A stretch of DNA of 34,154 nucleotides from CAZBBB01 sp964490005 (lineage in GTDB: Bacteria; Planctomycetota; B15-G4). The translations under genes were made by a program, and so were the position numbers. Positions within the stretch are counted from its first letter, which is position 1. Each line of letters begins with the position of its first letter. The notes beneath the pieces were generated by a model. The model ran no database searches. It had not been told where the DNA came from and was given only the letters and a program-made list of their open reading frames with translations. Where the stretch lies: NCBI GenBank assembly GCA_964490005.1, contig CAZBBB010000029.1, positions 1 through 34,154 of the forward strand, given 5' to 3'. Shown in pieces: positions 9,601 to 16,544 of this stretch.

Positions 9601-10345
9601 CCCCTTCGGGACGCTGTTCGGCGACGCGCCGCGCGCGCCGGCGCTCTCGCTGGCGACGCTGCAGCCCGCGAACCTGCCCGACCTGCCGCTCGAGGAGCGG
9701 CCGGCGCAGAACGTCGATCTGGTGCTGCAGCTCGACGCGCAGGGCGGCGCGCGCTTCGAAGGCGAGGTGGAGTTCGCCGCCGGCCTCGGCTGGGCCTTCA
9801 AGGAGCCGATCCGCGAGATCCCGTCGGCCTTCCGCCGGCAGTGGGTCGGGCAGATCTTCGCGCAGCTGCTGCCGGGAGCGAACGTCGAGGAGTTCGAGCT
9901 GCCCGGCCTCGACGACCCGACGCGCGGCGTCTCGGTGCGCGCGCGCGGCACGCTGCCGAGCTTCCTCGACGAGGAGGGCGGCCTGCTCAACGCGCGCCTG
10001 CCCTTCACGCCGCTCAACCTCACCGCCGGGCTCGCCGGGGGCGAGGGCGAGCGCCGGCTGCCCTACCTGCTCGCGCAGTCGGTCGTGAACCTCAACAGCG
10101 CGCGGCTGGAGTGGCCGGCCGAACTGGCGCCCGCCGAACTGCCCGCGGGCCTGCTCGTGGAGTGGCCGACGGGGCGCTATCTGCTCGAGGTCGAGCGGGA
10201 GGGCGAGCAGGCGCTGGTGCTGCGCCGCCGACTGGCCCTCGCGCCGCTGCGGCTGCAGCCCGCCGAGTACGCGGACTTCGCGCGGGACTGCGCCCGCATC
10301 GACGAGTCCGAGCGGGCCCTGCTGCGCTTCGTGCGCGTCCGTTGA
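6617..10345 (+). CDS. large exported DUF3857/transglutaminase-like paralogue lacking catalytic Cys and His
   Basis: A 1242-aa protein, paralogous in layout to the gene before it. ATG 6617 overlaps the preceding stop, and the sequence begins with a signal peptide (SALLAALALAAAPSSA, then QD). It contains N-terminal helical repeats, a beta-sandwich (about 168-320, with FMLRPGLNRFTLEF), TPR-like repeats (about 370-640), a DUF3857-like region (about 650-860) and a transglutaminase-like fold (about 890-1010). Where the sister protein has FGDCKDKS, this one has LGRQGGAA, so the Cys position is Q926. The His position falls in FYTRKLLVRV, with no His, while an Asp is kept in DCDMDS. It is therefore probably catalytically inactive, a binding or structural partner of its sister. 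The longer upstream open frame before 6617 only shadows the first gene. The role is unknown. Confidence 0.85.
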   Translation: MSAARDGRPRRAAFSPAVPSALLAALALAAAPSSAQDRAAHDLSRLDAPRPIIAPDDDEAWIADLVDPPEFSTGAVDALAARWVARLAAAPGHPLAEATLALLASLRDEVDSPPVFDALVGELPAAGFSGVSRRTLQALQARAALARLPVDKLPAEGFPGYLREALVLGPLAPAGHPLPWRLPVAALQEPRFDEPHAGLKGEVRWRPLRRAPTSPRFALPDAFEPDRGVVVLALHVEAAGGPAWLEIDTGSGSLLAAVSLNGEDPLHVDGLGRHSPRIERLPFMLRPGLNRFTLEFDLEQRPAPALRLIDAHGHPLAGLVERTAPGPVSSAPALPPDPSARLAPDVEAWLASRAARGPDAEALLGLLQALDGRIPEGLHRITAACDAAPERSGLLALQARVLGLARHVPDSWKTARRRALAERVLAADPGHVPMAVHLARILAGEDREEEALALLERAARTAPSSSAVALARESILGRLGRDAEAEAALRAGNEAAPDQVDLLRRLASVLEGHGQPLAAAERLHEALRSQGASGAGLADLARRFERLGELQRAEELLREARARDDDPPRRLALARLLVRRGAFAEADALLAELAEAFPDWALPVVERADLARRVGAPDAERTLLEQALARAPSRRDLRERRAELTGEDATEALFGQFAVDLDAARAGYVDAGRTDSVVKLVDAAVVRVFADGGLETLTQDLWCVRDLEGCELLGTLDPPGEILQLATIKADGAVYEPSLAGGAYVMPHLQPGDFVVSVTRHVQSPPVDGVVRAGRWSFASNEAPFDLSRYVIDLPDALGLRLEQRRFSGEHLVEGIDAEGGGRTRHVFTVRGAPRVQVEPHAPPAAFYLPWVEFGQDDDVLAEAARLALSARAATEVTPEIVAAAEQAAAGAQGDLQRARALYDFVNATLDQRGGEPATAALLGRQGGAAWLYAALLDAAGVQHELLWSRNVSPEAETEVPSGFVEKGFYTRKLLVRVHPRDAAPVDCDMDSRTLPFGTLFGDAPRAPALSLATLQPANLPDLPLEERPAQNVDLVLQLDAQGGARFEGEVEFAAGLGWAFKEPIREIPSAFRRQWVGQIFAQLLPGANVEEFELPGLDDPTRGVSVRARGTLPSFLDEEGGLLNARLPFTPLNLTAGLAGGEGERRLPYLLAQSVVNLNSARLEWPAELAPAELPAGLLVEWPTGRYLLEVEREGEQALVLRRRLALAPLRLQPAEYADFARDCARIDESERALLRFVRVR

Positions 10346-10364
10346 TCGCGGCGCCCGCGGCCGC

Positions 10365-10370
10365 TAGGCT
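10365..10370 (+). promoter_or_regulatory. candidate -10 element (TAGGCT) before the ferredoxin gene
   Basis: TAGGCT, followed by CGC, sits 41 nt before the ferredoxin ATG in the short gap after the DUF3857 pair. It fits the TAnnnT pattern recurring in this window; no recognisable -35. Confidence 0.4.
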
Positions 10371-10411
10371 CGCGCCGTTCGTCCCGCCGCCCGTACCGAA
10401 GGGTCGTCCCG

Positions 10412-10789
10412 ATGCTGCATCGCGTGCACTTCCGCAAGGAGAACCTCACCGTCCACGTGCCGGACGGCGAGAACCTGCGCGAGGCCTGCCTCGCGTCGGG
10501 CATCGATCCCTACCCGGCGCTGGGCGGCCTGCTCTCGTGCCGCGGCCACGGTTTCTGCGGCACCTGCGCGGTCGTGTGCGAGCCGGAGGAGGCGCTCGCG
10601 CCCGCCGAGAAGCGCGAGGCGGGTTGGCTGAAGGGCAAGGGCGGGGGGCGGGTCGGCCTGCGCCTCTCGTGCCAGGCGCGGGTCAAGGGCGACGTGACGA
10701 TCGAGACCGACCCCGACCCCAAGCCCGCCTGGCGCACGCACGGTTACTACTCGGGGCGGCACAAGCACGCCTGGGAGGCCTCGTCCTGA
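10412..10789 (+). CDS. [2Fe-2S] ferredoxin-type protein
   Basis: A 125-aa soluble electron carrier. The Cys pattern of plant-type ferredoxins is clear: C43-x5-C49-x2-C52 (CRGHGFCGTC) and a fourth Cys at C87 (LSCQARV), which together ligate a [2Fe-2S] cluster. The N-terminus reads as the usual beta strands (VHFRKENLTVHVPDG, ENLREACLASG). A C-terminal tail of about 30 residues rich in His, Tyr and Trp (HGYYSGRHKHAWE) goes beyond the fold. No reductase or oxygenase partner is adjacent; the tryptophan dioxygenase elsewhere in the window does not need one. The stop codon overlaps the proposed CTG start of the following lipoprotein, indicating coupled translation. Confidence 0.9.
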   Translation: MLHRVHFRKENLTVHVPDGENLREACLASGIDPYPALGGLLSCRGHGFCGTCAVVCEPEEALAPAEKREAGWLKGKGGGRVGLRLSCQARVKGDVTIETDPDPKPAWRTHGYYSGRHKHAWEASS

Positions 10790-11904
10790 AGGGCGGGCTC
10801 GTCGTCGCGCTGATGCTCGCCGGCTGCGCGAGCGGCGAGTCGCGCGCTCCGTCCGCGCCGACCGTTCCCGCGGCGCCGACCGCGCCCGCGGCGCCGTCGC
10901 GCGCGCCGACGGCCCTGCCGGTGCTGCCGCCGGGCTCCGACCTCACGCTGCCCGGCGAGACGCACCTCGCCAACGTGCGCCAGCTCACCTTCGGCGGGCA
11001 GAACGCCGAGGCCTACTGGAGCTGGGACGATCGCGCGCTCACGCTGCAGATCACCGACGCGGCCAATCCCTGCGATCGCATCTTCGTGCTCGACGTCGCG
11101 AGCGGCGCGGCCACGCGCCTCACGAGCAGCGGCCGCCAGACCTGCGCGTACTTCCTGCCGGGCGACGAGCGCGTGGTCTACGCCAGCACGCACGAGCTCT
11201 CGCCCGACTGTCCGCCCGAGCCCGACCGCAGCGCCGGCTACGTGTGGCCGCTGTTCGAGTACGAGATCTACACGGCGGCGCGCGACGGAAGCGACGTGCG
11301 CAACATCACCAACTCGCCGGGCTACGACGCCGAGGCGACGGTCGGCGCCGACGGCCGCATCGTGTTCACCAGCGACCGCAGCGGCGACCTCGAGTTGTGG
11401 ACGATGAACGCCGAGGGCGGCGAGCTGAAGCAGCTCACGCACAGCCCCGGCTACGACGGCGGGGCCTTCTACAGCCCCGACGGAACGATGCTCGTCTGGC
11501 GCGCCGCGCGCCCCGCGAACGACGAGGAACTGCGCGAGGGGCAGCAGCTGCTGGCGCGCGACCTGGTGCGCCCGACCCGCATGGAACTGTGGGTCGCCGA
11601 CGCCGACGGCGGCAACGCGCGGCAGGTCACCGAGTTCGGCAAGGCCAGTTTCGCGCCCTACTTCACGCCCGACGGCCGCTCGCTGCTCTTCGCCAGCAAT
11701 CTCGGCGACCCGAAGGGGCGTCGCTTCGAGATCTACCGCATCGGTCTCGACGGCAGCGGCCTGGAGCAGATCACGCACGACCCGTCGGGCTTCAACAGCT
11801 TCCCGATGTTCTCGCGCGACGGCCGCAAGCTGGTCTTCTCCAGCAATCGCAACGGCAGCGTGCCGCACGAGACGAACGTGTTCGTCGCCGACTGGATCGA
11901 CTGA
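10786..11904 (+). CDS. TolB/PD40-type beta-propeller lipoprotein, probable CTG start
   Basis: A 372-aa surface or periplasmic lipoprotein. The only in-frame ATG nearby (10813) would leave just three residues before the lipobox Cys, which is too short. CTG at 10786 gives a textbook signal (LKGGLVVALMLAGC, Cys14; the first Leu read as Met), sits 7 nt after GGGAGG (10773-10778), and overlaps the ferredoxin stop as CTGA. After a Pro/Ala/Thr-rich linker come PD40/TolB-like blades, each with an S/T-PDG motif or a variant (ADGRIVFTSDRSGDLELWTMN; SPDGTMLVW; TPDGRSLLFASN; SRDGRKLVFSSNRNG). TolB-like propellers usually bind proteins or glycans. No Pal or Tol genes are adjacent, so it should not be called TolB itself. 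Confidence 0.85.
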   Translation: MKGGLVVALMLAGCASGESRAPSAPTVPAAPTAPAAPSRAPTALPVLPPGSDLTLPGETHLANVRQLTFGGQNAEAYWSWDDRALTLQITDAANPCDRIFVLDVASGAATRLTSSGRQTCAYFLPGDERVVYASTHELSPDCPPEPDRSAGYVWPLFEYEIYTAARDGSDVRNITNSPGYDAEATVGADGRIVFTSDRSGDLELWTMNAEGGELKQLTHSPGYDGGAFYSPDGTMLVWRAARPANDEELREGQQLLARDLVRPTRMELWVADADGGNARQVTEFGKASFAPYFTPDGRSLLFASNLGDPKGRRFEIYRIGLDGSGLEQITHDPSGFNSFPMFSRDGRKLVFSSNRNGSVPHETNVFVADWID

Positions 11905-11977
11905 GCGCCGGGCGTACCAGACTGCGAGCGCCGTTCCGGCGCCCCCGGGGGGGCTCCCCGGCTTCTCGCGGCAGGAC

Positions 11978-11983
11978 TAGAAT
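11978..11983 (+). promoter_or_regulatory. candidate -10 element (TAGAAT)
   Basis: TAGAAT is a good match to a TATAAT-type -10 and lies 67 nt before the ATG at 12051. The gap 11905-12050 also holds GC-rich inverted repeats (for example 11928-11933 with 11937-11942) without a T-tract. Confidence 0.45.
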
Positions 11984-12050
11984 CCCGGCCGCGCCCGACC
12001 CCCCGGGCGTCCCCGCGCGGCGACGGGCAGGTCGCCGCAGGATCCTCCCG

Positions 12051-13496
12051 ATGTTCACCGCGCGCGTCCTCAGTTCGTCCGTCCTCGCTCTCGCCCTGTC
12101 GTTCGCCGCGCCGCTGTACGCGCAGACCGGCACGTACACCGCCGGCGACCTGTATCTCTACAGCCCGGCGATCACCGGCATCAGTTCGACCGGCGGCGCG
12201 ATCGTGCACGTCGACCTCTCGGCGGGCACGGCGAGCATGTTCGTCGACACCGTGACGACGCTGTCCGCGCAGGGCGCGATGGCCTGGGATCCGTTCCGCT
12301 GCCGCCTCGTGTTCTGCGCCGGCCTGAACACGGTCTCCGATCCGCTGCACCTGTGGGCCGCCGACGCCGCGGGGGGCTTGCTCGACCTCGGCTCGGTCGG
12401 CATCCCGCTCGCGTCGATGGCGCCGCGCGGCGACGGGCTGATCTACATGCGCCAGACGAACAGCACGTCCACGCCGCTGCGCGTGCTCACGGCGGCGAAC
12501 ACGCTGCTGACCCTGCTCGACGACGCGACCGGGCTGCCCTACCTCATCCAGGGCAACGGGGCCTACGCCGTCATGGGCATGATCCACGACGCGGGCACCA
12601 ACGCGCTGTTCGTCGCCACGAACCCCGTGGGCGCGTGTCCCGGCGGGGCGGCGGGGCGCGTGAACGTCGTCAAGCTGCCGCTCACCGCCGACGGCCTGCG
12701 CGTCGCCGGTCCCGAGAGCTGCGCGCAGTTCGAAGTCAGCACGTCGGGCGAGACGCCCGTGGGCTGGAGCCGCGGGCCGGCCGGCAGCCTGGTGCTCGTC
12801 GTCGACACGAACGCCAACGCCAACGAGCCGCGCATGCTGCTCGTCGACCCGGTCACGCTCGGGATCTCGGTCTTCGCCAGCAACAACAACATCTTCTCGG
12901 CCGCGACGAACGCCGGCAGCTGGTCGTCGGCGCTGAGCAAGGTCGTGATCCTCGACACGGGCAACGACGTGCTGCGCGCGTTCGGCGCGGGCGAGTCGAA
13001 CTCCTCGGGCGTGATCGTGCCCAGCGCCGGGATTCCCGTGTCGGCCGCCGGCTCGTCGGGCGAGGTCGCCTCGCTGGTCGAGATCGAGGCGGGCCCCAAC
13101 GCGGCCTGGCCGCAGTACGGCGTCGGCCTGGCCGGCACCGGCGGCATCGTGCCCGTGCTGCGCGGCGAGGGCTGCACGTCGGAGGGCGCCGCGATCACCA
13201 TCATCACCGAGCAGATCGTGGGCGCGGCCCCGGGCTTCCTGTTCATCGGCACGGCGCCGGCGAGCGTGCCCTTCAAGGGCGGCAGCTTCCTCGTGGGCTC
13301 GCTGTTCCTGCAGATTCCGATGAACGTCGGCGGCGCGCCGGGTGCGCCGGGCGCCGGCAGCCTCAGCTTCGCGACCACGCTCTCGGGCACGATCGGCCTG
13401 TCGGGCCTGTCGCTCTACATGCAGACCGGCTGGGTCGATGCCGGTGCCGTGCAGGGCGCCTCGCTCAGCAACGGGCTGCGCATGATCCTGAACTGA
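12051..13496 (+). CDS. secreted protein with C-terminal domain shared with the protein at 20705-21586
   Basis: A 481-aa secreted protein of unknown function. It has a clean signal peptide (VLSSSVLALALSFAAPLYAQ, cleavage after the AQ region). The mature part looks like a beta-propeller (GDLYLYSPAITGISSTGG; MAWDPFRCRLVFCAG; GTNALFVATNP), with several Cys residues that could form disulfides. From about residue 353 there is a separate Gly-rich beta domain (YGVGLAGTGGIVPVLRGEG, VPFKGGSFL, LYMQTGWVD, LSNGLRM) that recurs at the C-terminus of the product of 20705-21586. Domains of this kind at the end of otherwise unrelated secreted proteins often act in sorting or surface attachment; here that is inference. 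It stands alone between two promoter-like elements. Confidence 0.82.
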   Translation: MFTARVLSSSVLALALSFAAPLYAQTGTYTAGDLYLYSPAITGISSTGGAIVHVDLSAGTASMFVDTVTTLSAQGAMAWDPFRCRLVFCAGLNTVSDPLHLWAADAAGGLLDLGSVGIPLASMAPRGDGLIYMRQTNSTSTPLRVLTAANTLLTLLDDATGLPYLIQGNGAYAVMGMIHDAGTNALFVATNPVGACPGGAAGRVNVVKLPLTADGLRVAGPESCAQFEVSTSGETPVGWSRGPAGSLVLVVDTNANANEPRMLLVDPVTLGISVFASNNNIFSAATNAGSWSSALSKVVILDTGNDVLRAFGAGESNSSGVIVPSAGIPVSAAGSSGEVASLVEIEAGPNAAWPQYGVGLAGTGGIVPVLRGEGCTSEGAAITIITEQIVGAAPGFLFIGTAPASVPFKGGSFLVGSLFLQIPMNVGGAPGAPGAGSLSFATTLSGTIGLSGLSLYMQTGWVDAGAVQGASLSNGLRMILN

Positions 13497-13503
13497 TCGC
13501 CGG

Positions 13504-13509
13504 TACACT
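13504..13509 (+). promoter_or_regulatory. candidate -10 element (TACACT) 9 nt before glgC
   Basis: TACACT followed by GGC ends 9 nt before the glgC ATG, in a 22-nt intergenic gap. If used, transcription would start about at the start codon, giving a leaderless or very short-leader mRNA. No Shine-Dalgarno sequence lies in the gap, which fits. Confidence 0.5.
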
Positions 13510-13518
13510 GGCGCGACG

Positions 13519-14793
13519 ATGAAGGACGTCGCGGCGATCATCATGGGGGGCGGACAGGGGTCGCGGCTGTGGCCGCTGACCCGCGACCGCGCCAAGCCGG
13601 CCGTGCCGGTGGGCGGGCGCGTGCGCCTGATCGACATCCCCATCAGCAACTGCATCAACTCGGGGCTGACGCGGGTCTACGTGCTCACGCAGTTCAACTC
13701 GGCCTCGCTCAACCGGCACATCACGCGCACCTACGACTTCGGCAACCTGACCAACGACGGCATCGAGGTCGTGGCCGCCGAGCAGACGACGGGCAGCCGC
13801 GACTGGTTCCAGGGCACGGCCGACGCCGTGCGGCGCTGCCTGCACCACGTGCTCGACCGGCGCACCAAGCTCGTGCTCATCCTCGCGGGCGATCACCTGT
13901 ACCGCATGAACTACGGGCCCTTCTTCCGGCGCCACGAGGAGAGTCACGCGGACGTGACCATCGCCGCCTGCCCGCAGAGCGAGGAGACGGCCTCGTCCTT
14001 CGGCCTGATGCACGTCGACGAGGCGGGCTTCATCACGCGCTTCGCCGAGAAGCCGACGGGCGCCGAGCTGCAGAAGATGCGCGTCGACCCCACGCGGCGC
14101 ATCGGCGGCGCCGGCGCGCCGGGCGCGCCCTTCCTCGCCTCGATGGGCATCTACGTCTTCTCGCCGCGCGTGCTGGCCGAGGTGCTGGCGCGCTGGCCCG
14201 AGTGCAACGACTTCGGCAAGGAGATCATCCCGCGCGCGCTGACGGGCTACCGGCTCGCGTGCCACTTCTTCCAGGGCTACTGGGAGGACATCGGCACGAT
14301 CGCGTCCTTCTACCGCGCCAACATGGCGCTCGCGAAGGAGCGGCAGTTCGCGCTCTACGACCCCGACTTCCCGCTCTACACGCGGCCGCGCTACCTGTCG
14401 CCCTCGCGCGTCGACAAGGCCGCGATCGAGGAGTCGCTCGTGGCCGAGGGTTCGGTCATCGGGCGCGCGACGATCCGCGGCTCGGTGATCGGCATCCGTT
14501 CGCGCATCGGCGACGAGGTGCGGCTCGACGGCGCGCTGGTGATGGGCAACGACCGCTACGAGACCGAGACCGAGCGCGAGGCCAGCCTGGCGCGCGGCAT
14601 CCCGCCGCTGGGCATCGGCGCGCGCACGGTCGTGCGGCGCGCGATCCTCGACAAGGACGTGCGCATCGGCTGCGACGTGCGCATCGTGAACGAGGCGGGC
14701 CGCACGAACCACGACGGCGGTCATCACTTCATCCGCGACGGCATCGTGATCATCCCCAAGCAGGCCGTCGTGCCCGACGGCACGGTGATCTGA
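13519..14793 (+). CDS. glgC: glucose-1-phosphate adenylyltransferase (ADP-glucose pyrophosphorylase)
   Basis: A 424-aa cytosolic enzyme: ATP + glucose 1-phosphate to ADP-glucose + PPi, the committed step of bacterial glycogen synthesis. The N-terminal nucleotidyltransferase motif GGGQGSRLWPLT (10-21) is followed by DRAKPAVPVGGRVRLIDIPISNCINSG. Further family features are TQFNSASLNRHI, DWFQGTADAVR, LAGDHLYRMNY, FAEKPTG, the glucose-1-P region around YWEDIGTI, and a C-terminal left-handed beta-helix (SVIGRATIRGSVIGIRSRIG and later). The length matches the family. glgA and glgB are not in the window. The start has no Shine-Dalgarno sequence but a -10-like element immediately upstream. It appears to be a single-gene transcription unit. 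Confidence 0.96.
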   Translation: MKDVAAIIMGGGQGSRLWPLTRDRAKPAVPVGGRVRLIDIPISNCINSGLTRVYVLTQFNSASLNRHITRTYDFGNLTNDGIEVVAAEQTTGSRDWFQGTADAVRRCLHHVLDRRTKLVLILAGDHLYRMNYGPFFRRHEESHADVTIAACPQSEETASSFGLMHVDEAGFITRFAEKPTGAELQKMRVDPTRRIGGAGAPGAPFLASMGIYVFSPRVLAEVLARWPECNDFGKEIIPRALTGYRLACHFFQGYWEDIGTIASFYRANMALAKERQFALYDPDFPLYTRPRYLSPSRVDKAAIEESLVAEGSVIGRATIRGSVIGIRSRIGDEVRLDGALVMGNDRYETETEREASLARGIPPLGIGARTVVRRAILDKDVRIGCDVRIVNEAGRTNHDGGHHFIRDGIVIIPKQAVVPDGTVI

Positions 14794-14883
14794 GGGCCCA
14801 TGGGCGGCCGGCCCCGCCCAGCGGGCCGTCCCGCTTCGCCGCCGGGCCACCGCTGCGCCACACTCCGGCCGGCCCGGCCGCCT

Positions 14884-14889
14884 TAGACT
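14884..14889 (+). promoter_or_regulatory. candidate -10 element (TAGACT) before the beta-helix lipoprotein gene
   Basis: TAGACT followed by GGC, 73 nt before the ATG at 14963. The implied leader contains the two overlapping hairpins at 14904-14937 and a GGAGG ribosome binding site. Confidence 0.45.
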
Positions 14890-14903
14890 GGCGGCCCGAA
14901 TCG

Positions 14904-14937
14904 CGCGCCCCGACGGGCTCGGGGCGCGAGCCCGTCG
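14904..14937 (+). promoter_or_regulatory. two mutually exclusive hairpins in the leader of the lipoprotein gene
   Basis: Hairpin A pairs 14904-14913 with 14919-14928 (10 bp perfect). Hairpin B pairs 14911-14920 with 14928-14937 (10 bp perfect, loop 14921-14927). They share 14911-14913, 14919-14920 and 14928, so only one can form at a time. The arrangement resembles an attenuator or RNA switch, but neither has a T-tract and GC-rich sequence forms hairpins easily, so a regulatory role is only a possibility. Confidence 0.35.
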
Positions 14938-14962
14938 TGCCCCCCTGCCGGAGGTCCGTGCC

Positions 14963-15781
14963 ATGAAGTCGCTCATCCCGTCCCTGGCCGCTCGCGCGCT
15001 GCTCGGCGCGGCCCTGTGCATCGCGGCGCTGCCGGCCTGCATCGTGCGGCTCGGCGGCGACGGCTATCGCAACGTCAACAGCAGCGACGAGGGCCTGCAC
15101 GTCGACGGCGTGCTGCTGCGCCACAGCCGCTGGGTCGACGTCGAGCACGACTTCTCCGGCATCAACACGCTCGTGCTGCACACCGCGACCGGGCCCGTCG
15201 AGCTGAGCGGCGCCTCGGCGGGCAGCGCCCTGCTGCGCGCGCTGGTCTGGAGCGAGCACGAGGGCGAGGGCGAGGTCGTGATCGAGGAGGGGCGCCTGCG
15301 CGTGAATCCCACCGGCGCGGGCAAGGTCTTCCTCAACGAGATCGGCGGCAGCGTGCCGGCGGGCCTGTCGCTCGACGTCGCGACCGGGACGGCGAAGGTC
15401 TCGCTCGCCGGCGTGGCGCACGAAACCGACCTGCGCGCCGTGACCGGCACCGGGGAGATCGAGGTCACCGACGTGTCGGCCGCGTCGATCCGGCTCGAGA
15501 CCGGCACGGCCGCCATCCGCGTCACGGGCGGCGGCAGCGGCAGGCTCGATCTCGACTCCGGAACCGGCGACGTGTTCGTCGTCGCGGGCAAGCACGACAA
15601 GGTCCTGATCGACACGGGAACGGGCGACGTGGAGATCACCGACGTCTCGATCGGGCGGCTGGAGTTCGACTCGGGGACCGGGGACCTGCTGCTCGACGGC
15701 GGCAAGGTCGAGAACATCTCGCTGAGCTTCGGCACGGGCGAGCTGACGCTGCGCAACGGCGCGACCGTCACCGGCCAGTGA
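14963..15781 (+). CDS. beta-helix-like (DUF4097-type) lipoprotein
   Basis: A 272-aa lipoprotein. The signal peptide ends in a lipobox (AALPAC, Cys26). The mature part is a ladder of short beta repeats of about 20 residues whose turns carry a T/S-G-T-G-D/E signature: LDVATGTAKVSLAG, LRAVTGTGEIEVTD, IRLETGTAAIRVTG, LDLDSGTGDVFVVA, VLIDTGTGDVEITD, LEFDSGTGDLLLDG, LSFGTGELTLRNG. This is the pattern of the DUF4097 / putative adhesin beta-helix families. It likely sits on the outer membrane or in the periplasm; no enzymatic motif is seen. GGAGG precedes the ATG by 8 nt. The 3' end overlaps the convergent creatininase-family gene by 14 nt. Confidence 0.85.
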   Translation: MKSLIPSLAARALLGAALCIAALPACIVRLGGDGYRNVNSSDEGLHVDGVLLRHSRWVDVEHDFSGINTLVLHTATGPVELSGASAGSALLRALVWSEHEGEGEVVIEEGRLRVNPTGAGKVFLNEIGGSVPAGLSLDVATGTAKVSLAGVAHETDLRAVTGTGEIEVTDVSAASIRLETGTAAIRVTGGGSGRLDLDSGTGDVFVVAGKHDKVLIDTGTGDVEITDVSIGRLEFDSGTGDLLLDGGKVENISLSFGTGELTLRNGATVTGQ

Positions 15782-16526
15782 ACGGCGCTCCGTCGCCGAG
15801 CGCCTCGAGCAGGATCTCGCACAGCACGCCGTACAGCGCGCGGCCCTCCTCGGCGCTGGCGGCGGCCGGGTCGCCGAAATAGGCTTGGGCGCCGCCCGCC
15901 TGCCGGAAGTCGGTCTTGCCGGCGCGGATCGCGTCGACGAGGCTGATCGGCACGGGCGGCAGCGCGAGGCGGCGTGACTCGTCGACGGCGCCCGGGTCGT
16001 CGGCCAGCACGAGCGAGCCCTCGTAGCGGCCGGCGTGGCAGGCGCCGCTGACGAACTCGGCGCCGAGGCGCGCGGCGAGCGCGCGCCGCGTCACGTCGGG
16101 GAAGCGCACCTCCACGCCCGTGGCCGTCCGCACCTCGGCGAGCGCCTCGCGGATGCAGGCGATGTGCGCCGGCTCGAGGTGCGCGTTGGCGACGGCGATC
16201 GGCGCGAAGCCCGCGCGCACGGCGGCGCCGAGGATGCCGGCGAGGTGGGCGCGCGCCGTCGGCGCGTCGAGGCCCAGCGTTCCGGCGAAGGGCGCGGCGA
16301 AGTCCGTGACCGAGTAGCCGACCGCCGGCAGCACGACGCAGCGGCGCCCGCGCGCGCGCAGCGCGGCCGCCGCGCGCCGCGCCATGCCGAGCGCGATCGT
16401 CACGTCGGTGTCGAGCGGCAGGTGCGGGCCGTGCGCCTCGGTCGCGCCCACGGGCAGGATCGCCGCGCAGCCGTCGCGCAGCAGCGCCTCCACGTCGGGC
16501 CAGCGCAGCTTGGCCAGGTCGGTCAT
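15768..16526 (-). CDS. creatininase-family amidohydrolase
   Basis: A 252-aa cytosolic metal-dependent amidohydrolase-like protein. Family marks: LPVGATEAHGPHLPLDTDV with the E-x-H and Asp metal ligands, and HAGRYEGSLV near the C-terminus (usually HAGxxETS). The family's NGHGGN block is replaced by ANAHLEPAH, keeping the Asn and His but lacking the Gly-Gly-Asn. The family includes creatininase, MftE of mycofactocin synthesis and a formamide-cleaving deformylase, so the reaction here (probably amide, lactam or formamide hydrolysis) is unknown. ATG 16526 lies only 18 nt from the divergent ATG at 16545. The 3' end overlaps the neighbouring lipoprotein gene by 14 nt tail to tail. Confidence 0.85.
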   Translation of the reverse strand: MTDLAKLRWPDVEALLRDGCAAILPVGATEAHGPHLPLDTDVTIALGMARRAAAALRARGRRCVVLPAVGYSVTDFAAPFAGTLGLDAPTARAHLAGILGAAVRAGFAPIAVANAHLEPAHIACIREALAEVRTATGVEVRFPDVTRRALAARLGAEFVSGACHAGRYEGSLVLADDPGAVDESRRLALPPVPISLVDAIRAGKTDFRQAGGAQAYFGDPAAASAEEGRALYGVLCEILLEALGDGAPFTGR

Positions 16527-16531
16527 GGCGG

Positions 16532-16537
16532 TATGCT
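16532..16537 (+). promoter_or_regulatory. candidate -10 element (TATGCT) in an 18-nt divergent gap
   Basis: TATGCT followed by GGC lies 7 nt before the plus-strand ATG at 16545. The whole gap between the two divergent start codons is 18 nt and is bounded by GGCGG and CCGCC inverted ends. Any promoter here must give essentially leaderless mRNA; the minus-strand promoter must lie within the 16545 gene. Confidence 0.45.
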
Positions 16538-16544
16538 GGCCGCC

